The notes: generated by a model not told the origin, from the letters alone. DNA of 33,762 nt from JAKAKT01 sp041305385 (GCA_041305385.1 JBFYLO010000080.1:1-33762); one strand, 5' to 3'. Shown: positions 23,866-31,836, counted from the first letter of the stretch. A program made the numbers and translations.

Positions 23866-24894
23866 ATGGAAAGACGACGCATCGTGGCGAGCGCCCCGAC
23901 AAAACTGATACTTTTCGGCGAGCATTTCGTGGTCTATGGGGCGCCCGGAATCGCGGTACCGATAAGCCCGAGAAACCACGTTGAAATAACGGCCTCGGGG
24001 GGGGAGCCAGGACTCCTGCTCGATGGCGAGATGGGGAATCTCCTCATAAAGCCAGATGGGAGCATGGCTGGTGACACGAGCCTCAGAATGTTTGGTGCTG
24101 CCTATGGGTTCGCGCTTGAAAAGGGACTTGTGAAGAACGAGAGGCTTGACGCCATCGTGAAGCTGGACAAGCGATGCAAGGGGATTGGGAACAGCTCCTC
24201 GATTGGGGCTGCGCTTGGGCTTGCGATTGCTGCCTCGACCGGGAATGAGCTAACCAACGATGAGTTGTTCGAATGCGCACAGAGGGTCGATGAAATCGCC
24301 CACGGGAACAGGCCTAGTGGGATAGACGCAAGAACGGTGGTTGAAGGAACGCCCCAGGTTTTCACACGGCTCTTTTCACCCAAAGGGTTTGATTTCAACC
24401 GCGCGATTGTCAAGGTGCCAAAAAGCGTCCATTTCCTGGTGATTGACACGTTTTCAGGGAAACGGTCGACAACTGGGGAACTTTTGAAAGTGTTCGCTGA
24501 GGCTGTTGGCGCAAACGGCCTTCCGGAAGAGATTGGTGAAGAGGAGCGGGCGAGGATACGGGCGCCGTATGTTGGGATTTATGAGCGGGCAAGAGAGATA
24601 GTCCCAAAGGGAACCCCAAACTCCGCAAAGGCGCTTGGGGAACTTATGAACGAAAATCACGAGCTGTTGCGCGAGAGGGATGTTTCCACCGAGGAGATTG
24701 AACTCGTTAGGGGTGCCTGCCTAAAAACCGGCGCCCTTGGGGTCAAAATAAGCGGTGCTGGGGGGGTGGGCGGAGCGGTTGTCGCGCTTGTGAGTGAAAA
24801 GTCAGAGAAAGCTGCCACCGCGTCTGTAAAAGAGTTGGGTTACTCCTGCTTCCCGGTGAGACTTGCTAGAACGGGCGCGGTGTTGGAAAAATAA
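23866..24894 (+). CDS. Mevalonate kinase
   Basis: The ATG at 23866 gives 342 residues; an upstream in-frame extension to 23734 overlaps the divergent gene and lacks similarity. The protein is a GHMP kinase: APTKLILFGEHFVVYGAPGI at 10-29, the ATP-binding loop KGIGNSSSIGAALG at 105-118, the catalytic Asp154 in RPSGIDARTVVEG, and the C-terminal SGAGGVGGAVVAL loop. It phosphorylates mevalonate to mevalonate 5-phosphate, the substrate of the aconitase X enzyme encoded on the other strand. The GEHFVVYG motif and length match mevalonate kinase rather than galactokinase or homoserine kinase. Confidence 0.93.
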   Translation: MERRRIVASAPTKLILFGEHFVVYGAPGIAVPISPRNHVEITASGGEPGLLLDGEMGNLLIKPDGSMAGDTSLRMFGAAYGFALEKGLVKNERLDAIVKLDKRCKGIGNSSSIGAALGLAIAASTGNELTNDELFECAQRVDEIAHGNRPSGIDARTVVEGTPQVFTRLFSPKGFDFNRAIVKVPKSVHFLVIDTFSGKRSTTGELLKVFAEAVGANGLPEEIGEEERARIRAPYVGIYERAREIVPKGTPNSAKALGELMNENHELLRERDVSTEEIELVRGACLKTGALGVKISGAGGVGGAVVALVSEKSEKAATASVKELGYSCFPVRLARTGAVLEK

Positions 24895-25515
24895 CTATTC
24901 TTCCTTTTTCTCTTCCTTTTTACGGATGACGCATATGTCCTCGAGAGAAACGGTTGGTTCGAGCTTTACCATATATGGTTCTGAGTCTTTCTTGACTGTC
25001 TCATGAATCTCTTTTCTCTTCTTCTCCCGATGCTCGAGTATTCGCTTTGTCTTCTCCTCCATGAGTTTGCGTTTCGTCTCCTCGCGGGTCAGTTTATCGA
25101 GCTCTGCAGTCTCTTTGCTCGTCTCGCGCAGCTCTAGTTCGATTTGGTTGAGCTCTTTCTCGCACTCTCGGATGTCTGATTCCAGATAGGAGAGTTTCCT
25201 GAACTGGCGGTCTTGGGTGATTGTCTCCTCGACTTCCTTCTTGGTTTTCTTTATCTCTTTCATCAACTGACGCTCCATTTGGAGTGTGGAGGCCTCTGTT
25301 TGTATTTTAAATTCTAGGTATTCGAGTTTTCTCTTAAGGGAGCGAACGTCGGGGCGAACTTTGCCTTTCAAAACCGTCTGAAGGGCCTTGGCTTCATAAC
25401 TCTTGTATTTCATCTGGGAATCGATTTTCTTAAGTCTGGAAAGAAGCGCGTTCCTCTTTGATTCGATGGCTTGCCGCCGTTCGTTTACTTCGTCCTTAGC
25501 CTCTGGGATATCCAA
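24895..25515 (-). CDS. Hypothetical coiled-coil protein
   Basis: The 206-residue protein is almost wholly charged helix with heptad spacing and no membrane segment, ending in a short non-helical piece (EPTVSLEDICVIRKKEEKKEE). Composition is dominated by Glu, Lys, Arg and Leu. It resembles in style the uncharacterised archaeal coiled-coil proteins of COG1340 type, but that link is only by appearance. Its stop directly abuts the convergent mevalonate kinase stop. It probably acts as a structural or scaffolding protein; nothing more can be said. Confidence 0.7.
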   Translation of the reverse strand: MDIPEAKDEVNERRQAIESKRNALLSRLKKIDSQMKYKSYEAKALQTVLKGKVRPDVRSLKRKLEYLEFKIQTEASTLQMERQLMKEIKKTKKEVEETITQDRQFRKLSYLESDIRECEKELNQIELELRETSKETAELDKLTREETKRKLMEEKTKRILEHREKKRKEIHETVKKDSEPYMVKLEPTVSLEDICVIRKKEEKKEE

Positions 25516-25602
25516 AAGAACACCTGTAAAAACATTTTGCGAATAGGAAGGTTTATATTATCATTGCTTTATAATATTAAAGCTTATGCTCGTCTTCTAA
25601 AT

Positions 25603-25664
25603 CTGCCTTCGGGCAGCAAACTGGTCGCCTTGCCAGCGCTTCGCGCTGGCCTAATTTTTTATTA
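25603..25664 (+). terminator. Two hairpins and a T-run, terminator-like or small RNA
   Basis: CTGCC/GGCAG with a TTCG loop (25603-25616) is followed by CCAGCGC/GCGCTGG with loop TTC (25633-25649), then CCTAATTTTTT. TATA-like sequences (TTTATATTA, TTTATAATATT) lie 30-50 bases upstream near 25550-25577, so a short transcript of about 70-80 bases ending at the T-run is possible. No known RNA family was recognised. Confidence 0.4.
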
Positions 25665-25706
25665 TGGTTTAAGCGGCAACCGATGGTCTGTGTTTGGCAC
25701 AGGAAA

Positions 25707-25714
25707 TTTATAAA
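25707..25714 (+). promoter_or_regulatory. TATA box of the DUF92 gene
   Basis: TTTATAAA ends 25 bases before the ATG at 25740, indicating a leaderless transcript and deciding the start. Confidence 0.6.
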
Positions 25715-25739
25715 CTTATCTTGCTCTTTTTTTGTTGAA

Positions 25740-26432
25740 ATGACGACGAGGGATGATTTGAGGTTATTGCTTCTTGACGCTGCCGGGGCGCTTGTCGCCC
25801 TTGTGCTCGGCCTTATAGTGTTCTATTTTGGGGCTGAGAATGGGTGGCCATATCTCGCGCTTATGCTCTCGTTCCTAGTTTCCAGCGTGATTGTAACTAA
25901 ATATGGTTCGGATGTTAAGAGAAAGCTTGCGCTTTATGAGTACAGCCGGGGTTGGGAAAACGTTGTTGCTAATGGAATTGTCTCCGTCCTCTGTGTTTTG
26001 GGGGGATGTTGGCTCGGGCCGGCTTCAGCGCTGTTGCCATATGGGCGGGAGTCTGCTTTTCTTGGGGCTTATGTTGGGTCTCTTGCTGCCGTAACCGCGG
26101 ATAAGTTCTCTTCTGAGCTTGGGGTGCTCGGCAGGGAACCTAGGAGGCTGTTTGATTTTAAACTTGCAAAACGCGGCGAATCCGGAGCGATTAGCCTGCT
26201 TGGGACCCTTGCGTCATTCAATGGGGCGTTGATTGTTGGTTTTGCAAGCTATCTGCTGTTCCTCGGGAGATATGACGCCTGGGGGGTTTTGTTGATTTGC
26301 ACTGTCGGGGTTGCCGGGAGCTTAGTAGACAGTGTTTTTGGTGTTTTCGAGACCAGGGGTCTCGGGAATAAGATGACGACTAATCTGGTGTGCGCTGTTT
26401 TTGGAGCCGCGTGTGGGTATTTCTTACTCTAG
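25740..26432 (+). CDS. DUF92 family membrane protein (TMEM19/VTE6-like)
   Basis: The 230-residue protein has about six membrane helices and the DUF92 signature: YLALMLSFLVSSVIVTKYG, SRGWENVVANG, GSLAAVTADKFSSELGVLG, KRGESGAISLLGTLASFNGA and GSLVDSVFGVFE. In plants the family includes VTE6, which phosphorylates phytyl phosphate; archaeal members are uncharacterised. Conserved DKFSSELG and DSVFG acidic motifs fit a CTP-dependent lipid kinase-like site. Because the window is rich in isoprenoid genes, action on a prenyl phosphate is a reasonable guess, not shown. An earlier in-frame start at 25683 would include the TATA box and was rejected. Confidence 0.85.
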   Translation: MTTRDDLRLLLLDAAGALVALVLGLIVFYFGAENGWPYLALMLSFLVSSVIVTKYGSDVKRKLALYEYSRGWENVVANGIVSVLCVLGGCWLGPASALLPYGRESAFLGAYVGSLAAVTADKFSSELGVLGREPRRLFDFKLAKRGESGAISLLGTLASFNGALIVGFASYLLFLGRYDAWGVLLICTVGVAGSLVDSVFGVFETRGLGNKMTTNLVCAVFGAACGYFLL

Positions 26433-26448
26433 GTTCGAGGACAAAGGA

Positions 26449-26497
26449 CAAATTTCCGCAGAAATTTGGCCGTATTGGAATTAGCAAATTCCAATAC
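26449..26497. repeat. Two perfect hairpins between convergent genes
   Basis: CAAATTTC/GAAATTTG with loop CGCA (26449-26468) and GTATTGGAATT/AATTCCAATAC with loop AGCA (26472-26497) lie between the DUF92 and thermosome stops. On the minus strand a T-rich run (CTTTTTTATT) precedes them and could end thermosome transcripts. Confidence 0.6.
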
Positions 26498-26551
26498 AAT
26501 AAAAAAGAAGAATAAAAGAAAAAATAGGGTGTTGGATATGTTGGGTTAACC

Positions 26552-28219
26552 TCAATCCATATCCATTCCGCCGCCCATGCCGCCCATTCCACCGGGACCG
26601 CCCATGCCGCCATGGCCGCCCGCCTTGCCCTTCGATGAAATCATGTCGTCTATCCTGAGCAGCATCCTTGCGGTCTCGGAAGCACTGGCAATTGCCTGCA
26701 GCTTCACCTTGAGCGGCTCGATAACGGAATCCGTGAGGTCGTCCACTTTTGCCGCGTAGACGTCGACTCCTACCCCCCTGCCTTCGGACTTCTTGTGTTT
26801 GTTTCTCATGAGAACAAGGGCGTCTATTGCATCCATTCCTGCGCTTTCCGCGAGAGTCCTTGGGACTATCTCAAGTGCGTCTGCAAATGCGTTTATGGCA
26901 AGCTGTTCCCTGCCGCCGACTTCCGTCGCATACTTGCGAAGCTCCTGCGCGAGCTCCATCTCAGTCGAGCCGCCGCCGGTGACATATTTGCCGAGTTGGA
27001 TTGCGCTTGAGACTGCGCCGATTCCGTCCTTTATTGCGCGTTCGCCCTCGCTCACAACGTGCTCGGAGCCTGCCCTCACGAAAATCGTGACGCTCTTCGG
27101 GTCCTTGCACTTCTCCACATAGACCATCTGCTCGCCAGAAATCTTCTTCTCGTGGACAACGCCCGCGTGGCCGAGGTCTGTTCCCTCTAGGTCATCAAGA
27201 CTGGTTGCGACCTTTGCGCCGGTGGCTCTTGCGAGCTTCTCCATGTCGCTCTTCTTCACCCGCCGCACTGCCATTATGCCTTTCTTGGAGAGGAAATGCT
27301 GTGCGACGTCATCGATGCCCTTCTGGCAGAAGACAACGTTCGCGCCGCTCTTGGCAACCTTTTCCACCATATCCTTGAGCATTTTCTCCTCCTGTGCGAG
27401 GAATTCGCCCATCTGTTGGGGAGAGGTGATTTCAATCTTCGCGTCTGTCTCGGTTTTCTCAATCTCGAGAGCCGAGTCGAGGAGCGCAATCTTCGCGTTC
27501 TCAATCTTCTTCGGCATGTTGGAGTGGACGACCTCCTTGTCGATGAGGACCCCCTGGATGAGCTCGGTATCCTCTATGTCGCCGCCCTCTTTCTTCTCTA
27601 CTTTTATGAAGTCAGTGTCGACAACGGTTTTGCCGTCTTTCTCCTCAGCGACCTGGGTCACTGCCTTCACAACGATTTTCGCAAGCAAGTCCTTCGAGCT
27701 GCCTACTCCGACAGTCTTGGAGCCCATTGAGATGGACGCAATTTTCTCAAGGAGTTTTATGTCCTTCGCTGTAACTGGCTTCGCAATTGTCTGGAGGTGC
27801 TCGGTGGCCTTTACCGCAGCACTCTTGTAGCCGTTTATGATCGTGCTTGGGTGGATATCCTGGTCGAGAAGCTCTCCTGCATTCTTCAGGAGTTCGCCCG
27901 AGAGCATGACCGCCGTGGTTGTACCGTCGCCGACCTCCTTATCCTGGGTCTTGGCAATCTCCACCATTATCTTTGCTGCTGGGTGCTCGACATTCATCTC
28001 TTCCAAGATGGTCGCGCCGTCATTGGTTATCACTATGTCGCCTAACTCACTCACTAACATCTTATCCATTCCTTTCGGGCCAAGCGTGGTCCGAATCGCG
28101 TTAGCAACCGCACTCGCGACTGCGATGTTTGTCCTCTGCGCATCCCGGCCCAGGAGCCTTGACGAGCCCTCTGGGAGCACGAGGATGGATTGGCCTCCTA
28201 GTTGTGCTTGTCCTGCCAT
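26552..28219 (-). CDS. Thermosome subunit (group II chaperonin)
   Basis: The 555-residue protein is a full-length group II chaperonin. TTLGPKGMDKMLV and NDGATILEEM near the N-terminus and GDGTTTAVMLSGELL near residue 95 form the nucleotide site; GGGSTEMELAQELRKYA lies in the distal equatorial half. The C-terminal tail is a Gly/Met-rich repeat (GGHGGMGGPGGMGGMGGGMD) as seen in thermosomes and CCT-like rings, where it lines the cavity floor. It folds proteins inside an ATP-driven double ring. A GGTGA ribosome site precedes the ATG at 28219, and a TATA box is at 28251-28257. Only this one subunit gene is in the window. Confidence 0.97.
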   Translation of the reverse strand: MAGQAQLGGQSILVLPEGSSRLLGRDAQRTNIAVASAVANAIRTTLGPKGMDKMLVSELGDIVITNDGATILEEMNVEHPAAKIMVEIAKTQDKEVGDGTTTAVMLSGELLKNAGELLDQDIHPSTIINGYKSAAVKATEHLQTIAKPVTAKDIKLLEKIASISMGSKTVGVGSSKDLLAKIVVKAVTQVAEEKDGKTVVDTDFIKVEKKEGGDIEDTELIQGVLIDKEVVHSNMPKKIENAKIALLDSALEIEKTETDAKIEITSPQQMGEFLAQEEKMLKDMVEKVAKSGANVVFCQKGIDDVAQHFLSKKGIMAVRRVKKSDMEKLARATGAKVATSLDDLEGTDLGHAGVVHEKKISGEQMVYVEKCKDPKSVTIFVRAGSEHVVSEGERAIKDGIGAVSSAIQLGKYVTGGGSTEMELAQELRKYATEVGGREQLAINAFADALEIVPRTLAESAGMDAIDALVLMRNKHKKSEGRGVGVDVYAAKVDDLTDSVIEPLKVKLQAIASASETARMLLRIDDMISSKGKAGGHGGMGGPGGMGGMGGGMDMD

Positions 28220-28250
28220 TCATCTCACCTCAAAAATTCTGGGTTTTTGG

Positions 28251-28297
28251 TTTATATGTACAAAACTAATGGATATATCTGACCACAAGTTTAAATA
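28251..28297. promoter_or_regulatory. Divergent promoters of the thermosome and NadC genes
   Basis: On the minus strand ATATAAA (28251-28257) serves the thermosome gene. On the plus strand GTTTAAATA (28289-28297) ends 22 bases before the ATG at 28320 and sets the NadC start as leaderless. Confidence 0.55.
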
Positions 28298-28319
28298 GGT
28301 TATTGTGTGGGTTAAGAGT

Positions 28320-29231
28320 ATGACTTCTGTTGCGCCCCCGCATTTGCGAAAAATAGGGCGCTTCTGTTCTAGGAGGAATGCTTCGGCCAGCTTTGCCCTT
28401 TATGAGGATATTTGGTTAGGGGACATTACCACCGAGGCGGTGCTCGGACGAAATCCAATTGTTTCTGGAAAGATTGTTTGCCAAGGAACCGGGGTCCTCG
28501 CGGGTGTTGAGGAGGCCTCTGCAGTACTAGGGTCAAAGCATTGTTGTGTCAAGATAAAGACTGGCGCGAGACTAAGGCCAGGAACTGTTGTTTTTGTTGT
28601 TTGTGGGAGAGCGTCTGTGGTTTTGAAGAGGATTCGGACTGCCCTAAATTTTCTCTCGCATCTGTCGGGGCTTGCGACTAATGCTCAAAGACTAAGTAAG
28701 AAATTCGGACAGAATCGGCTTGCTGCGCTGCGAAAAACTACCCCTGGACTCGGGGTAAGCGAGAAAGCCGCCCTCCAGGTTGGTGGGGTTATGGCGCACA
28801 GGGTGAATTTGGGTGATGGAATTCTGATTAAGAAGGAGCATGTTTCGATTGCCCAGAAAGAACTGAACACCGCCCGCCCGAAAGCTGTTTTCGAAGCTAC
28901 CCGAAGAGCGGTTGGATTTATTAAGAAAAACAATCTTCGTGTTCGTGGGGTTTTTGTTGGGGTTGAGGTTGAAACCCTAGCCGAGGCAACCGAAGCCGCT
29001 ATGGTGGGGCCGGATGTTATTATGTTGGATAATGTTTCGCCAAAGGCAGTCTGTTTGTTTGTGAAGGAAATACGGAAGATAAACCCAAAAGTAATAATTG
29101 AAGCCTCTGGTGGGGTTGAGGAGAAAAGTGTTGGTAAGTACCTGCAAGCTGGTGTTGGTGTCGTTTCTGGGAGTTTTGTGCTCGAGGCGAAGCCTGTTTT
29201 ATTTAGATTCGTTCTCGAAAAGATAGGTTAG
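28320..29231 (+). CDS. nadC: Nicotinate-nucleotide pyrophosphorylase (carboxylating), NadC
   Basis: The ATG at 28320 gives 303 residues. The quinolinate phosphoribosyltransferase signature is complete: LGDITTEAVL, the RIRTALNFLSHLSGLATNA helix, RKTTPGL, MAHRVNLGDGILIKKEH, and the C-terminal barrel motifs VEVETLAEA, MLDNVSP and IEASGGV. It converts quinolinate and PRPP to nicotinate mononucleotide, CO2 and pyrophosphate in de novo NAD synthesis. The partner genes for quinolinate synthesis are not in the window. Confidence 0.95.
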   Translation: MTSVAPPHLRKIGRFCSRRNASASFALYEDIWLGDITTEAVLGRNPIVSGKIVCQGTGVLAGVEEASAVLGSKHCCVKIKTGARLRPGTVVFVVCGRASVVLKRIRTALNFLSHLSGLATNAQRLSKKFGQNRLAALRKTTPGLGVSEKAALQVGGVMAHRVNLGDGILIKKEHVSIAQKELNTARPKAVFEATRRAVGFIKKNNLRVRGVFVGVEVETLAEATEAAMVGPDVIMLDNVSPKAVCLFVKEIRKINPKVIIEASGGVEEKSVGKYLQAGVGVVSGSFVLEAKPVLFRFVLEKIG

Positions 29232-29290
29232 TTTTTGGGGGAGGGGGCACTTCCACTATTAGTGTTGTAGTGTTAGTAGTAGTTAGTTAA

Positions 29291-29321
29291 GTATATAAAT
29301 AAATATGTAACTATAGTTACA
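29291..29321 (+). promoter_or_regulatory. TATA box and 16-base palindrome before the Cas2/VapD-like gene
   Basis: GTATATAAAT (29291-29300) is a strong TATA box 23 bases before the ATG. TGTAACTATAGTTACA (29306-29321) is a perfect palindrome covering the predicted transcription start and ending two bases before the ATG, an arrangement typical of a repressor operator. Confidence 0.55.
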
Positions 29322-29323
29322 TT

Positions 29324-29560
29324 ATGTTTTTATATATGTTTGATTTAACTTGTAGAGATTTAAAAGCTTATAATACCTCAAAACGGCGTTTTTATTACCA
29401 ATTAAAGAAATCTGGCATAGCTAACGCTCCTTTTAAAAGTAAATCAGTTTTATTAGTTCCTGAAGAGTTAGAAAAGCAAGCAGACGCCTTCTTTTTGAAA
29501 TGGGCGGGCGCCATAACCGTTTTTAAGGCTAGAGTCGATTCAGTTTCTCGACTAGTCTAA
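29324..29560 (+). CDS. Small protein with Cas2/VapD-like ferredoxin-fold pattern
   Basis: The 78-residue product reads as strand-helix-strand-helix-strand: FLYMFDL, SKRRFYYQLKKS, SKSVLLVPE, ELEKQADAFFLKWAG and ITVFKAR. The order and the Asp at the end of the first strand recall Cas2 and VapD nucleases, but the match is by eye and weak. The gene is clearly more A+T-rich than its neighbours, stands alone, and has its own operator-like promoter, which suggests recent transfer. No CRISPR array or other cas genes are present. It could be a toxin, a stand-alone Cas2-like nuclease or an unrelated alpha-beta protein. Confidence 0.6.
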   Translation: MFLYMFDLTCRDLKAYNTSKRRFYYQLKKSGIANAPFKSKSVLLVPEELEKQADAFFLKWAGAITVFKARVDSVSRLV

Positions 29561-29592
29561 TTAAACTGAAAAATAGCGGAAGCGTGGGGTCC

Positions 29593-29904
29593 CTACTTCT
29601 CTCTCATAAAGCCAAACTTCGGGCTGCCCCTATCAACAGGAATCTCATCTGGCTTTACTGAACCAACATTGCCTTTTGATACCACTACCACATCCTCGAC
29701 TGAGCGCACGTTCTTATAAAGAACACTTGCTTCCATCATTACTCTCTTCAGGTCTTCCTTCCCCCGATAGCTTATGGGCTCCATCGTAATTCTGGCGACT
29801 TCACCACGTTCAAGATCCAATATGAGGTCTTGTATCTTACCAACGAACTTACCACTATCAGTGTAAATATCCATTCCATACAGCCCCGACATTCTCTTCG
29901 TCAT
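29593..29904 (-). CDS. PRC-barrel domain protein
   Basis: The 103-residue protein is a single PRC-barrel: MSGLYGMDIYTDSGKFVGKI, QDLILDLERGEVARITMEP and VMMEASVLYKNVRSVEDVVV. These small beta-barrels in archaea are single-domain proteins of uncertain role, thought to bind RNA or act in cell division complexes; the CdvA/CdpB-type proteins are related. A GAGGGTGA ribosome site lies before the ATG at 29904. It is divergent from the LysRS gene. Confidence 0.85.
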   Translation of the reverse strand: MTKRMSGLYGMDIYTDSGKFVGKIQDLILDLERGEVARITMEPISYRGKEDLKRVMMEASVLYKNVRSVEDVVVVSKGNVGSVKPDEIPVDRGSPKFGFMREK

Positions 29905-29955
29905 CTAAATCACCCTCAGCAAAACCTATCGCTTCATACAAATATTCAATAACTT

Positions 29956-29965
29956 CTTTAAAAAG
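29956..29965 (+). promoter_or_regulatory. TATA box of the LysRS gene
   Basis: CTTTAAAAAG ends 23 bases before the ATG at 29989, pointing to a leaderless transcript. Confidence 0.5.
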
Positions 29966-29988
29966 CTTATGCCCCTCAAAACTAAACT

Positions 29989-31548
29989 ATGAATGACAAC
30001 CAACATTGGGTTGAGTTGATAGCTCAAAAGATAATCACCCAAAAGAAAGAACCCTTTCTCATCACCTCTGGAATGACCACGAGCGGCCCGTTTCATCTTG
30101 GTACCTTATGCGAGATGCTGTATCCATCCACAATAACACAACACCTGTCTGACAACGGGCATAGGGCGAGGTTCGTTTTCTTTGCCGATATACTGGATGC
30201 ATTCGATGCGGTCCCGTCAGTTTTCTCCAATTTCGGGAAGGAACTTTCCCCCCACCTCGGAAAGCCCCTAACCAACGTCCCCGACCCACTAGGCTGTTGT
30301 CCTTCCCTAGGCGAGCACTTCCTCAATGAAGCCATGGGGATAGCAAAGGCGTTCGAGCTCTCCCCCGAGGTCCATAAAATAAACGACATCTACCAACAAG
30401 GTTATTTTGACAAGTTCGCGAGCACCTATTTAAGAGACGAGCCTTTGGCCCGCCAAGTCGTGTCATCCTCCTCCCTCAGGGAAAGCCTGCCCGATTGGTG
30501 GAACCCCATAATGCCCATATGCCAGAATTGCGGTCGCATCGCAACCACCCGAGTAACACAATTCGACGAGACGGGCTATTCCTATACCTGCGACCGCGAC
30601 GTCGGCTACACCAAGGGCTGCGGGCACTCCGGCTCGAATAGGCTTTCTGACCACAAATATAAAATCACCTGGCGCCTTCACTGGCCGGCCTGGATGAACA
30701 TTTATTCCTCAAATTACGGGCCGAGTTCAGCAGAAGGCGGCGGCGTCGACCACCACACCCGGGGCGGCTCCTGGGACACAGTGCTTGCAGTCCACGATAA
30801 AATCCTTCACTTAGACCCGCCAGTCCCATATAACTTCGGTTTCATCCTCTTCCAAGGCAAGAAGTACTCAAAATCCAAGGGAATTGGCATGGGTGTTTCA
30901 GAGTTAATAAAGCTCGCGCCGCCCGACCTCATCAAATACTTCCTCCTCAAACCCGATGTGCAAGAGAACAAGGATTTTGACCCAACTGGCAACAACATGC
31001 TTCGCCTCTATGAGGACTACCAAGGCGCCGCTACGCAACTGGGTTCGGATCCCGAAACCCTCAGTCGCGCAGACAGGAAGAGGGTGATTGCCTTTAGGCT
31101 CTCGACAAAAAACCTAAAATTCAAAGCGAAGTTCATCGACGTTCTGCTCAATTACCAATTATACAAAGACTGGAAGAAGACAGCAGACCTTGTTGCCGAT
31201 GCAGAAGGGACAACTTACCTCGCCCCGTTCATCACCAAATGGCTCGACTTGAAATACGCCCCGGAGGAATACCAGTTCGAGTTCGCACCCGTTCCCCCAA
31301 AGAAGCACGGGGCGGCGGTACTTGCATTCGCAAATTCGCTAAAACCCGGGTCATCACCCGAAGAAATCCACAACCAAACATTCATAACAGCTAAGGAGTT
31401 CAACATCCCGCCAGCGGAAATGTTCTCAGCCATTTACAACACCCTAATTTCGAAGGATCGCGGCCCAAGGCTTGGAAAGCTGATTTATTCGGTGGGAGTC
31501 GAAAAAACAAAACAGACAATCATCGGGTTGGCGTCTGCCAACCCCTAA
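29989..31548 (+). CDS. lysS: Class I lysyl-tRNA synthetase
   Basis: The 519-residue protein is the archaeal class I form, unrelated to the class II enzyme of most bacteria. The HIGH-type signature is SGPFHLGT (about 32-39) and the KMSKS-type signature KYSKSKG (about 294-300). A central zinc-binding insert has CQNCGR and CDRDVGYTKGCGH, and GGGVDHHTRGGSWDT is the conserved active-site loop. The C-terminal half has the helical anticodon-binding cage. It charges tRNA-Lys, whose CUU isoacceptor gene with two introns is also in the window. Confidence 0.95.
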   Translation: MNDNQHWVELIAQKIITQKKEPFLITSGMTTSGPFHLGTLCEMLYPSTITQHLSDNGHRARFVFFADILDAFDAVPSVFSNFGKELSPHLGKPLTNVPDPLGCCPSLGEHFLNEAMGIAKAFELSPEVHKINDIYQQGYFDKFASTYLRDEPLARQVVSSSSLRESLPDWWNPIMPICQNCGRIATTRVTQFDETGYSYTCDRDVGYTKGCGHSGSNRLSDHKYKITWRLHWPAWMNIYSSNYGPSSAEGGGVDHHTRGGSWDTVLAVHDKILHLDPPVPYNFGFILFQGKKYSKSKGIGMGVSELIKLAPPDLIKYFLLKPDVQENKDFDPTGNNMLRLYEDYQGAATQLGSDPETLSRADRKRVIAFRLSTKNLKFKAKFIDVLLNYQLYKDWKKTADLVADAEGTTYLAPFITKWLDLKYAPEEYQFEFAPVPPKKHGAAVLAFANSLKPGSSPEEIHNQTFITAKEFNIPPAEMFSAIYNTLISKDRGPRLGKLIYSVGVEKTKQTIIGLASANP

Positions 31549-31836
31549 CGTGATCCCCCGCGCCAAGTTTAAATTATGGAACGAATCGCGCCTACGGGCT
31601 CGTAGAAATCATCGCTGGCAGCAACATCGCAATTTTTTCCAGTGGGAAAAAAATGCATTTTTTCGTTGGCGAAAAAATTGCGCTAGTTGCGGGAGCGCTT
31701 CGGAGCGCTCGGTCCGCCCTCGGGAGCGGACTGCAGGATGCTCGCGCGTCCGCACCGCGGCACGCTGCTGTTCATAGGTTTTCTACAGAGCCACGCCTAC
31801 CTGAAAATTCTTAAAGCATTCGACCAAATACTTATC
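31549..31836. repeat. Intergenic array of four hairpins
   Basis: In order: TTTTTTCC/GGAAAAAA, loop AGTG (31633-31652); ATTTTTTCG/CGAAAAAAT, loop TTGG (31657-31678); GAGCGCT/AGCGCTC, loop TCGG (31693-31710); GTCCGC/GCGGAC with an 8-base loop (31712-31731). No gene is supported; an upstream extension of the prenyl synthase frame covers part of it but has no family similarity. A TATA-like TTCTTAAAGC at 31808-31817 serves the prenyl synthase gene. Confidence 0.6.

Noticed and set aside
27222..27830. Plus-strand 202-codon frame antisense to the thermosome gene
   Set aside because: The thermosome frame is certain; the antisense product is Ser/Phe-rich and has no recognisable feature.
29291..29560. 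CRISPR locus around the Cas2-like gene
   Set aside because: No direct repeat-spacer array and no cas1 or effector gene is seen nearby.
31687..31836. Fifty-codon N-terminal extension of the prenyl synthase
   Set aside because: The extension covers the hairpin array and promoter, has no family similarity, and a leaderless start at 31837 fits the TATA-like box.
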